Origin: Nemertoderma westbladi
Lineage: Eukaryota; Xenacoelomorpha; Nemertodermatida; Nemertodermatidae
Direction of reading: 5' to 3'
Length of the DNA: 51,900 nt
Assembly (NCBI GenBank): GCA_032718475.1
Contig: JAUCBJ010003399.1
Span: 1-51,900 of the forward strand
Positions 12,301-24,300 of this stretch are shown here, one piece after another. How positions within the stretch are numbered: position 1 is the first letter of the stretch; every line of letters begins with the position of its first letter. Under the pieces are notes generated by a model. The model worked only from the letters and a program-made list of their open reading frames with translations, had not been told where the DNA came from and made no database searches. The position numbers and the translations under genes were made by a program.

Positions 12301-15300
12301 GTACTCTAAAGTTAGTATAAAAAGTCTGAACAATGCACTCTAAAGTTAGTATAAAAAGTCTTAGAACAATGCACTCTAAAGTTAGTATAGAAAGTCTCAG
12401 AACAATGCACTCTAAAGTTAGTATAAAAAGTCTCAGAACAATGCACTCTATAGTTAGTATAAAAAGTCTCAAGAACAATGCACTCTAAAGTTAGTATAAA
12501 AAGTCTCAAAACAATGCACTCTAAAGTTAGTATAAAAAGTCTCAGAACAATGCACTCTAAAGTTAGTATAAAAAGTCTCAGAACAATGCACTCTAAAGTT
12601 AGTATAAAAAGTCTCAGAACAATGCACTCTAAAGTTAGTATAAAAAGTCTCAGAACAATGCACTCTAAAGTTAGTATAAAAAGTCTCAGAACAATGCACT
12701 CTAAAGTTAGTATAAAAAGTCTCAGAACAATGCACTCTAAAGTTAGTATAAAAAGTCTCAAGAACAATGCACTCTAAAGTTAGTATAAAAAGTCTCAGTA
12801 CAATGCACTCTAAAGTTAGTATAAAAAGTCTCAGAACAATACACTCTAAAGTTTGTATAAAAAGTCTCAGAACAATGCACTCTAAAGTTAGTATAAAAAG
12901 TCTCAGAACAATGCACTCTAAAGTTAGTATAAAAAGTCTCAGTACAATGCACTCTAAAGTTAGTATAAAAAGTCTCAGAACAATACACTCTAAAGTTTGT
13001 ATAAAAAGTCTTAGAACAATGCACTCTAAAGTTAGTATAAAAAGTCTCAGAACAATGCACTCTAAAGTTAGTATAGAAAGTCTCAGAACAATGCACTCTA
13101 AAGTTAGTATAAAAATTCTCAGAACAATACACTCTAAAGTTAGTATAAAAAATCTCAGAACAATGCACTCTAAAGTTAGTATAAAAAGTCTCAGTACAAT
13201 GCACTCTAAAGTTAGTATAAAAAGTCTCAGAACAATACACTCTAAAGTTTGTATAAAAAGTCTTAGAACAATGCACTCTAAAGTTAGTATAAAAAGTCTC
13301 AGAACAATGCACTCTAAAGTTAGTATAGAAAGTCTCAGAACAATGCACTCTAAAGTTAGTATAAAAAGTCTCAGAACAATGCACTCTAAAGTTAGTATAA
13401 AAAGTCTTAGAACAATGCACTCCAAAGTTAGTATAAAAAGCCTCAGAACAATGAACTCTAAAGTTAGTATAAAAAGTCTGAACAATGTACTCTAAAATTA
13501 TTATAAAAATTCTCAGAACAATGCACTCTAAAGTTAGTATAAAAAATCTCAGAACAATGAACTCTAAAGTTAGTATAAAAAGTCTGAACAATGTACTCTA
13601 AAATTATTATAAAAATTCTCAGAACAATACACTCTAAAGTTAGTATAAAAAGTCTCAGAACAATGCACTCTAAAGTTAGTATAGAAAGTCTCAGAACAAT
13701 ACACTCCAAAGTTAGTATAAAAAGCCTCAGAACAATGAACTCTAAAGTTAGTATAAAAAGTCTGAACAATGTACTCTAAAATTATTATAAAAATTCTCAG
13801 AACAATGCACTCTAAAGTTAGTATAAAAAGTCTCAGAACAATGCACTCTAAAGTTAGTATAAAAAGTCTCAGAACAATGCACTATAAAGTTAGTATAAAA
13901 AGTCTCAGAACAATACACTCTAAAGTTAGTATAAAAGTCTCAGAACAATGCACTCTAAAGTTAGTATAAAAAGTCTCAGAACAATGCACTCTAAAGTTAG
14001 TATAAAAAGTCTCAGATAATACACTCTAAAGTTAGTATAAAAAGTCTCAGAACAATGCACTCTAAAGTTAGTATAAAAAGTCTCAGAACAATGCACACTA
14101 AAGTTTGTATAAAAAGTCTCAGAACAATACACTATAAAGTCAGTATAAAAAGTCTCAGAACAATGCACTCTAAAGTTAGTATAAAAAGTCTCAGAACAAT
14201 GCACTCTAAAGTTAGTATAAAAAGTCTCAAAACAATGCACTCTAAAGTTAGTATAAAAAGTCTCAGAACAATGCACTCTAAAGTTAGTATAAAAAGTCTC
14301 AGAACAATGCACTCTAAAGTTAGTATAAAAAGTCTCAGAACAATGCACTCTAAAGTTAGTATAAAAAGTCTCAGAACAATGCACTCTAAAGTTAGTATAA
14401 AAAGTCTCAGAACAATGCACTCTAAAGTTAGTATAAAAAGTCTCAGAACAATGCACTCTAAAGTTAGTATAAAAAGTCTCAGAACAATGCACTCTAAAGT
14501 TAGTATAAAAAGTCTCAGAACAATACACTCTAAAGTTAGTATAAAAAGTCTCAGAACAATGCACTCTAAAGTTAGTATAAAAGGTCTCAGAACAATGCAC
14601 GCTAAAGTTAGTATAAAAAGTCTCTGAACAATGCACTCTAAAGTTAGTATAAAAAGTCTCAGAACAATGCACTCTAAAGTTAGTATAAAAAGTCTCAGAA
14701 CAATGCACTCTAAAGTTAGTATAAAAAGTCTCAGAACAATGCACTCTAAAGTTAGTATAGAAAGTCTCAGAACAATGCACTCTAAAGTTAGTATAAAAAG
14801 AAACAGAACGAAGGAATGCTCTGCTAAGTTAGTATAATACGAGGCAGAGCTGTGCATTGCAGTGTAAGTATAAAAATACAGTATACTGTAAAGTTAGTAT
14901 AAATTTATACAGAACAGTCCATATATTAGTTGACCTTGTATATATTTAACACTAAAAAATTTGAAACTCGAAATCAGAAACACATTAAAAGTGTACTAAT
15001 TGTGTGAACTGTGGTAGAAATATACAACTTCAGATTTTCATTCGACCTCAGATTTTTATAAATTTTTAACATTGGTCGACGGGGTAATAATATGTATTTC
15101 ATTTAATATGTAAAATTGGTTGATTCGCAGGTGCGATCCGTATCGTCCCATTGGAGTCGTCCATCGCGATCACGTCGGGACCATTACCCAGCCGGTTACT
15201 CTTCTCTGCCGGCTTCCGTTTTCGGTTCCGGGGATCACAGTCCCGCCGGGGAATCCACCTCCCTCAGTTCCACGCCCCCCAGATTATCTCCACGGACGCA

Positions 15301-18300
15301 GCACAAACGATTTCCGAAATCCCCAGTTAGTAAAAAAAAGATAATTAATTTTTCAGTCATTCGATAAAAGGACAGAGTTATAAAAGCGTAGCAGGTAACA
15401 TTAGCGATCAACAACGGTCAGTCACCGTTCGAGCGAACGAGCGCGCCGAACGGTCCCCAATACCGGAATTCAATGATATACTCTGCTCAACAACTATAAT
15501 TATTTTTATGTCTCTATAGACAAACATAGATTCTAAAATGTTAGTATTAAATTTAATTTCAAAATTAATGAAAATTTGTCACCCTTAAGTATATACAGTA
15601 TACAGTAATATACGTAGTAAATACGTAACAAAACGGTGTAATTGACCAGCATACAGTTTTACTAGCTTATCGTACGTACTACTGTATTTCATCCGTTACC
15701 AGTCGCAGTCGACTTCTAAACTGGAGAACTGCTGAGTTCCCCACAGGCTAATTATATTTCAGACTTTTGACAGACTAAATGTGTAACAACTTTGGTATAA
15801 TTATACTTTAATCAAAGATTTACTGATTTATAAGCCTTTAAACATTGGGCGACGGATCAAAACCGTCAAACCGACAGATAGGTAATCCGACCACCAACTG
15901 TTTAATAGCGATACTATTGTATTGTATAAGTTTTTCGGGTATAAATTGCACTAAATATAAAACATACTTCTACATGTAAGTTATTCTCGCTTACTTCGTG
16001 GCTCCCCTCACAGCGGTACCCGTAAGCTATACTCACTTACTTCGTGGATGGCCCCACAGCGGTACCCGTAAGCTATACTCACTTACTTCGTGGCTGGCCC
16101 CACAGCGGTACCCTAAGCTATACTCACTTACTTCGTGGCTGGCCCCACAGCGGTACCCTAAGCTATACTCACTTACTTCGTGGCTCGCCCCACAGCGGTA
16201 TCCTTAAGCTATACTCTCTTACTTTGTGGCTCGCCCCACAGCGGTACCCGTAAGCTATACTCACTTACTTCGTGGATGGCCCCACAGCGGTACCCGTAAG
16301 CTAGACTCACTTACTTCGTGGATGGCCCCACAGCGGTACCCTAAGCTATACTCACTTACTTCGTGGCTCGCCCCACAGCGGTATCCTTAAGCTATACTCT
16401 CTTACTTTGTGGCTCGCCCCACAGCGGTACCCGTAAGCTATACTCACTTACTTCGTGGATGGCCCCACAGCGGTACCCGTAAGCTAGACTCACTTACTTC
16501 GTGGATGGCCCCACAGCGGTACCCGTAAGCTATACTCACTTACTTCGTGGCTCGCCCCACAGCGGTACCCGTAAGCTATACTCACTTACTTCGTGGATGG
16601 CCCCACAGCGGTACCCGTAAGCTATACTCACTTACTTCGTGGATGGCCCCACAGCGGTACCCGTAAGCTATACTCACTTACTTCGTGGCTCGCCCCACAG
16701 CGGTACCCGTAAGCTAGACTCACTTACTTCGTGGATGGCCCCACAGCGGTACCCGTAAGCTATACTCACTTACTTCGTGGATGGCCCCACAGCGGTACCC
16801 GTAAGCTATACTCACTTACTTCGTGGCTCGCCCCACAGCGGTACCCGTAAGCTAGACTCACTTACTTCGTGGATGGCCCCACAGCGGTACCCGTAAGCTA
16901 TACTCACTTACTTCGTGGATGGCCCCACAGCGGTACCCGTAAGCTATACTCACTTACTTCGTGGATGGCCCCACAGCGGTACCCGTAAGCTATACTCACT
17001 TACTTCGTGGCTCGCCCCACAGCGGTACCCGTAAGCTAGACTCACTTACTTCGTGGATGGCCCCACAGCGGTACCCTAAGCTATACTCACTTACTTCGTG
17101 GCTTCCCTCACAGCGGTACCCGTAAGCTATACTCACTTACTTCGTGGATGGCCCCACAGCGGTACCCGTAAGCTAGACTCACTTACTTCGTGGATGGCCC
17201 CACAGCGGTACCCGTAAGCTATACTCACTTACTTCGTGGCTGGCCCCACAGCGGTACCCTAAGCTATACTCACTTACTTCGTGGCTCGCCCCACAGCGGT
17301 ATCCTTAAGCTATACTCTCTTACTTTGTGGCTCGCCCCACAGCGGTACCCGTAAGCTATACTCACTTACTTCGTGGATGGCCCCACAGCGGTACCCGTAA
17401 GCTAGACTCACTTACTTCGTGGATGGCCCCACAGCGGTACCCGTAAGCTATACTCACTTACTTCGTGGCTCGCCCCACAGCGGTACCCGTAAGCTAGACT
17501 CACTTACTTCGTGGCTCGCCCCACAGCGGTATCCTTAAGCTATACTCTCTTACTTTGTGGCTCGCCCCACAGCGGTACCCGTAAGCTATACTCACTTACT
17601 TCGTGGCTCGCCCCACAGCGGTATCCTTAAGCTATACTCTCTTACTTTGTGGCTCGCCCCACAGCGGTACCCGTAAGCTATACTCACTTACTTCGTGGAT
17701 GGCCCCACAGCGGTACCCGTAAGCTAGACTCACTTACTTCGTGGATGGCCCCACAGCGGTACCCTAAGCTATACTCACTTACTTCGTGGCTCGCCCCACA
17801 GCGGTATCCTTAAGCTATACTCTCTTACTTTGTGGCTCGCCCCACAGCGGTACCCGTAAGCTATACTCACTTACTTCGTGGCTGGCCCCACAGCGGTACC
17901 CTAAGCTTTACTCACTTACTTCGTGGCTGGCCCCACAGCGGTACCCTAAGCTATACTCACTTACTTCGTGGCTCGCCCCACAGCGGTATCCTTAAGCTAT
18001 ACTCTCTTACTTTGTGGCTCGCCCCACAGCGGTACCCGTAAGCTATACTCACTTACTTCGTGGATGGCCCCACAGCGGTACCCGTAAGCTAGACTCACTT
18101 ACTTCGTGGATGGCCCCACAGCGGTACCCGTAAGCTATACTCACTTACTTCGTGGCTCGCCCCACAGCGGTACCCGTAAGCTATACTCACTTACTTCGTG
18201 GCTCGCCCCACAGCGGTACCCGTAAGCTAGACTCACTTACTTCGTGGATGGCCCCACAGCGGTACCCGTAAGCTAGACTCACTTACTTCGTGGATGGCCC

Positions 18301-21300
18301 CACAGCGGTACCCGTAAGCTATACTCACTTACTTCGTGGCTCGCCCCACAGCGGTACCCGTAAGCTATACTCACTTACTTCGTGGCTCGCCCCACAGCGG
18401 TATCCTTAAGCTATACTCTCTTACTTTGTGGCTCGCCCCACAGCGGTACCCGTAAGCTATACTCACTTACTTCGTGGCTGGCCCCACAGCGGTACCCTAA
18501 GCTTTACTCACTTACTTCGTGGCTGGCCCCACAGCGGTACCCTAAGCTATACTCACTTACTTCGTGGCTCGCCCCACAGCGGTATCCTTAAGCTATACTC
18601 TCTTACTTTGTGGCTCGCCCCACAGCGGTACCCGTAAGCTATACTCACTTACTTCGTGGATGGCCCCACAGCGGTACCCGTAAGCTAGACTCACTTACTT
18701 CGTGGATGGCCCCACAGCGGTACCTGTAAGCTATACTCACTTACTTCGTGGATGGCCCCACAGCGGTACCCGTAAGCTATACTCACTTACTTCGTGGCTC
18801 GCCCCACAGCGGTACCCGTAAGCTAGACTCACTTACTTCGTGGATGGCCCCACAGCGGTACCCGTAAGCTATACTCACTTACTTCGTGGATGGCCCCACA
18901 GCGGTACCCGTAAGCTATACTCACTTACTTCGTGGCTCGCCCCACAGCGGTACCCGTAAGCTAGACTCACTTACTTCGTGGATGGCCCCACAGCGGTACC
19001 CGTAAGCTATACTCACTTACTTCGTGGATGGCCCCACAGCGGTACCCGTAAGCTATACTCACTTACTTCGTGGATGGCCCCACAGCGGTACCCGTAAGCT
19101 ATACTCACTTACTTCGTGGCTCGCCCCACAGCGGTACCCGTAAGCTAGACTCACTTACTTCGTGGATGGCCCCACAGCGGTACCCTAAGCTATACTCACT
19201 TACTTCGTGGCTTCCCTCACAGCGGTACCCGTAAGCTATACTCACTTACTTCGTGGATGGCCCCACAGCGGTACCCGTAAGCTAGACTCACTTACTTCGT
19301 GGATGGCCCCACAGCGGTACCCTAAGCTATACTCACTTACTTCGTGGCTCGCCCCACAGCGGTATCCTTAAGCTATACTCTCTTACTTTGTGGCTCGCCC
19401 CACAGCGGTACCCGTAAGCTATACTCACTTACTTCGTGGATGGCCCCACAGCGGTACCCGTAAGCTAGACTCACTTACTTCGTGGATGGCCCCACAGCGG
19501 TACCCGTAAGCTATACTCACTTACTTCGTGGCTCGCCCCACAGCGGTACCCGTAAGCTATACTCACTTACTTCGTGGATGGCCCCACAGCGGTACCCGTA
19601 AGCTATACTCACTTACTTCGTGGATGGCCCCACAGCGGTACCCGTAAGCTATACTCACTTACTTCGTGGCTCGCCCCACAGCGGTACCCGTAAGCTAGAC
19701 TCACTTACTTCGTGGATGGCCCCACAGCGGTACCCGTAAGCTATACTCACTTACTTCGTGGATGGCCCCACAGCGGTACCCGTAAGCTATACTCACTTAC
19801 TTCGTGGCTCGCCCCACAGCGGTACCCGTAAGCTAGACTCACTTACTTCGTGGATGGCCCCACAGCGGTACCCGTAAGCTATACTCACTTACTTCGTGGA
19901 TGGCCCCACAGCGGTACCCGTAAGCTATACTCACTTACTTCGTGGCTCGCCCCACCGCGGTACCTGTAAGCTATACTCACTTACTTCGTGGATGGCCCCA
20001 CAGCGGTACCCGTAAGCTATACTCACTTACTTCGTGGATGGCCCCACAGCGGTACCCGTAAGCTAGACTCACTTACTTCGTGGATGGCCCCACAGCGGTA
20101 CCCGTAAGCTATACTCACTTACTTCGTGGATGGCCCCACAGCGGTACCCGTAAGCTATACTCACTTACTTCGTGGCTCGCCCCACCGCGGTACCTGTAAG
20201 CTATACTCACTTACTTCGTGGATGGCCCCACAGCGGTACCCGTAAGCTAGACTCACTTACTTCGTGGATGGCCCCACAGCGGTACCCGTAAGCTATACTC
20301 ACTTACTTCGTGGATGGCCCCACAGCGGTACCCGTAAGCTATACTCACTTACTTCGTGGCTCGCCCCACCGCGGTACCTGTAAGCTATACTCACTTACTT
20401 CGTGGATGGCCCCACAGCGGTACCCGTAAGCTATACTCACTTACTTCGTGGATGGCCCCACAGCGGTACCCGTAAGCTAGACTCACTTACTTCGTGGATG
20501 GCCCCACAGCGGTACCCGTAAGCTATACTCACTTACTTCGTGGCTGGCCCCACAGCAGTACCCGTATGCTATACTCGCTTACTTGGTGGCTCGGCTCACA
20601 GCGGTCCCCAAAATATGCTATACTCACTTACTTTGTGGCTCGCCCCACAGCGGTACCCGTAAGCTATACTCACTTACTTCGTGGCTCGCCCCACCGCGGT
20701 ACCCGTAAGCTATACTCACTTACTTCGTGGTTGGCCCCACAGCGGTACCCGTAAGCTATACTCACTTACTTCGTGGCTGGCCCCACAGCAGTACCCGTAT
20801 GCTATACTCGCTTACTTGGTGGCTCGGCTCACAGCGGTCCCCAAAATATGCTATACTCACTTACTTTGTGGCTCGCCCCACAGCGGTACCCGTAAGCTAT
20901 ACTCACTTACTTCGTGGATGGCCCCACAGCGGTACCCGTAAGCTATACTCACTTACTTCGTGGATGGCCCCACAGCGGTACCCGTAAGCTATACTCACTT
21001 ACTTCGTGGCTGGCCCCACAGCGGTACCCGTAAGCTATACTCACTTACTTCGTGGCTGGCCCCACAGCGGTACCCGTAAGCTACAGTATACACGCGTACT
21101 TCGTGGCTCACCCCACATACTTATGTAAATGTAATGAAATACAATTGAATAATTCATGGAATGGGGTCTTGCTATTCAGTAATAATTTACTTTACCTGTC
21201 CGAAGTATAGATTTTATTACCTTTGTCCGGTTGTGTATCACTTTCTCGACTCTACGACTCATTGTAACCCTTGGCTGCTTGGCTTGGCCATCACCATCAG

Positions 21301-24300
21301 ACTAGCTAGCACATAGGTTAATTTCACATTCGCCTCTACTATTGAAGAACGAGTCGTTGAATTTTATAATCACCTTTTCAACCACCTGGCGTCATGTTCT
21401 AACCGATATAGAATATTACCACCAGCTCAATAAATTAACAACCTATTAATTTTCCACAAATTTATTTTACAGAATGAATTAAAGGCAGACAGTGTAACTC
21501 AGGGTCGTATAGAACTGGAGATCTGGCATGACACCCGGTCTAATCTCTTAGTCACCATTTCAGAAGGGCGGGAATTAAGAAAGCGTAGTGATGGTCGACC
21601 ACCTAACCCATATGCTAAAGTGAATCTCCACACGAAGGGATACAAAGCCCATCGATTGTGAGTAACAATGGTAGATTGTTTACGATATAACTTAAATTAA
21701 ATTCGGTGTTATTTAAATAATACTGTTGTCAGTTGAAATAATTAATTCTGACAAAAGGATAAAATGTATAATGTATCATATTGTTGCATTGATATTTATT
21801 AATATTATTTTATTTATTTACATAGCTACATATTGAGTAAATTGTAGAACAGCCAAAAAAATACACTAACAGTCCTATACTGTATTCGTATTCTATTTAT
21901 AACATGTTTTCGATTTCATTTTGGTATTTTGTATTCGTGTCATTTTATTTTTCATTTTTCAATTTCTGCCCCCTAAGCTCCCTCAAGTAGACTTGTACAG
22001 TTTAAGTCTTTCAATTTCTTTACCTAATAAATAATTACTAAATAATAATATTCCCATAGTAACTATCCGGTACACGAGACCCACGTTGTCAATCGAACCT
22101 GCGACCCAGTCTGGGACCAACGACCATTCCTATTTACTGGCTTCACCCAATCAATGATATCCTCTAGTATCCTAGAGGTTTCTGTTTGCGACCGGTTTGA
22201 TAGTCGACATAACCAATGTATTGGACAAGTAAGAAATCCTACCAAGCATTATTAATAAATTAATCTATAATAAGAAAGCGTAACCAATTTATTTTCAAAG
22301 TGTGAAACCTATCTGAATTTTGGCATATTTTACGATTGATAATAAATTTTTGGACAAAAATGTTCTGAGACGGGGAGGGTGGGGGGAAAATGCCATCTCG
22401 GAAATTTAAATGTTACTCAATTGTCAGGTCACTTATAATGTCAGGCAATTGATCACGTTTGGTTGGTAAGTCGCATAGAATCCAAGTTTCGTTAAGTTAA
22501 GTTTCGAATATGTAGTGCAGCGCACTAGAACCAAACTAGATGGGAGGGCATACTAGGCTCTAACTGTGAGGATACCCAACCCCTGGAAGGGGCTGTACAC
22601 AGTGGCAACAATAAACGAAAGTCATAAATAGCACAGGTTTAAGCTTTATATTTTCTGATAATCCGTATGTATTTCCTTCGTTTTCCCTTTGGATTGATGA
22701 ATTTTCAGCTCATCCAGTGACATCCCCACCCCCCCCCCCCCCCCCTCTCTCCTTGTGAACATAAAACACCGTTTACATTAATACTCCCCAATATTTACTA
22801 AGGTCTTACATGTACTATTTATTAGTAGTATTTTAATTATTGTTGCTTGTAGACGACTATAACGTTGGCCGATATTGATGTTTCCGACACGCCGTACTGG
22901 TATCTACTTTACACACCCGCGGCAACACAGTTTATCAATCCACCCCGTAAAGAAGTGTTCCGGTTTCCACAGAATCGCCGACGTTCCAAGGACGACGGAA
23001 TAGCCAGCAACCTCGGCTCGGGTGTGTCTTCGGGAATTATGTTGGAACACTTACATCGGGAAAGAGTTAGAGGTAAATGATTCTTACTTCATTAAGTGCT
23101 TGTTTATTAAAAAAAAGTATCTCACTTTACAAAACTAGGTGCTCTGTGCCCAAATATTTCGGTCGATCGGTACGAATTCATAAGATGATCTAGAAAGTAC
23201 TTCATCCTCATGATATTCAACAAGGAGGCTAAATGCTGAAATCGATGTCGTTCATGGGCCTAGACCCATCTGTGAGACCCACGGGGTAACTCCATGTATC
23301 GTGGGTAACTCCATGTATCCTGGGTAACTCCATGTATCCTGGGTAACTCTATGTATCCTGGGCAACTCCATGTATCCTGGGTAACTCCATGTATCCTGGG
23401 TAACTCCATTTATCCTAGGTCATGTATCCTGGGTAACTCCATGTATCCTGGGTATCTCCATGTATCCTGGGTTACTCCATGTAACCTGGGTAACTCCATG
23501 TATCCTGGGTAACTCCATGTGTCCTGGGTAACTCCATGTATCCTGGGTAACTCCATGAATCCTAGGTCATGTATCCTGGGTAACTCCATGTATCCTGGGT
23601 AACTCCATATATCCTGGGTTACTCCATGTAACCTGGGTAACTCCATGTATCCTGGGTAACTCCATGTATCCTGGGTAACTCCATGTGTCCTGGGTAACTC
23701 CATGTATCCTGGGTAACTCCATGTATCCTGGGTAACTCCCTGTATCCTGGGTTACTCCGTGTATCCTGGGTAACTCCATGTATCCAGGGATAATTTCCTT
23801 TCATAACTGGACCTGGATGGGTAATGAGGAGTCCCTCTGTCTGACGGAAGCGGTTTAATCCCCTTTGATTATAGGCGAATGGGTGAGGAGTTTCGGATTT
23901 CCTTGAAGCCTAACAAATTTTTCGGCAGCATTCGCATCTCCATAGTAATGTGAACATTAAATAAAATGAGACGAAGAGAAAAACAGTTTGTTGTACATTG
24001 TCATATTGTTTTCCGATAAAACAAAGACCAATAATTAAAAGAAATGTAATTAAAATTATACGAAAATTATATATTTGAATTTCCCAGCGAACTGCATACT
24101 ATTTGTTTTTTTACTTTGATGTTAATGCAATTCAATGAATCTTTGTGAAATGCTTTGAATGTGTTGCCAGAGCACATCGAGCTTATATTGTAAGATATAC
24201 ACCATTTCCCGTAATATAGTGTCATTTTCTGATGACACGGACCCCCCCCCCCCCCCCCCGATTTGTATACAAATCTTTATCATATTGCTTGAAATTTGAA

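Noticed and set aside
1680-14815. Possible CRISPR array
   Set aside because: Repeats are directly adjacent with no unique spacers, and the DNA is from an animal genome.
1674-14837. Large open frames over the 36-bp array (up to 866 codons, both strands)
   Set aside because: They follow from a stop-free unit whose length is a multiple of three; they lie inside a well-supported RIM intron and have no family similarity.
15120-15344. Second open frame in the 15131 linker exon (Pro-rich)
   Set aside because: Does not match the phase 0 junctions with the PDZ and C2A exons.
15998-20987. Short open frames of 69-86 codons over the 46-bp array
   Set aside because: Same peptide pattern in shifted frames, caused by the repeat period; no start or splice context.
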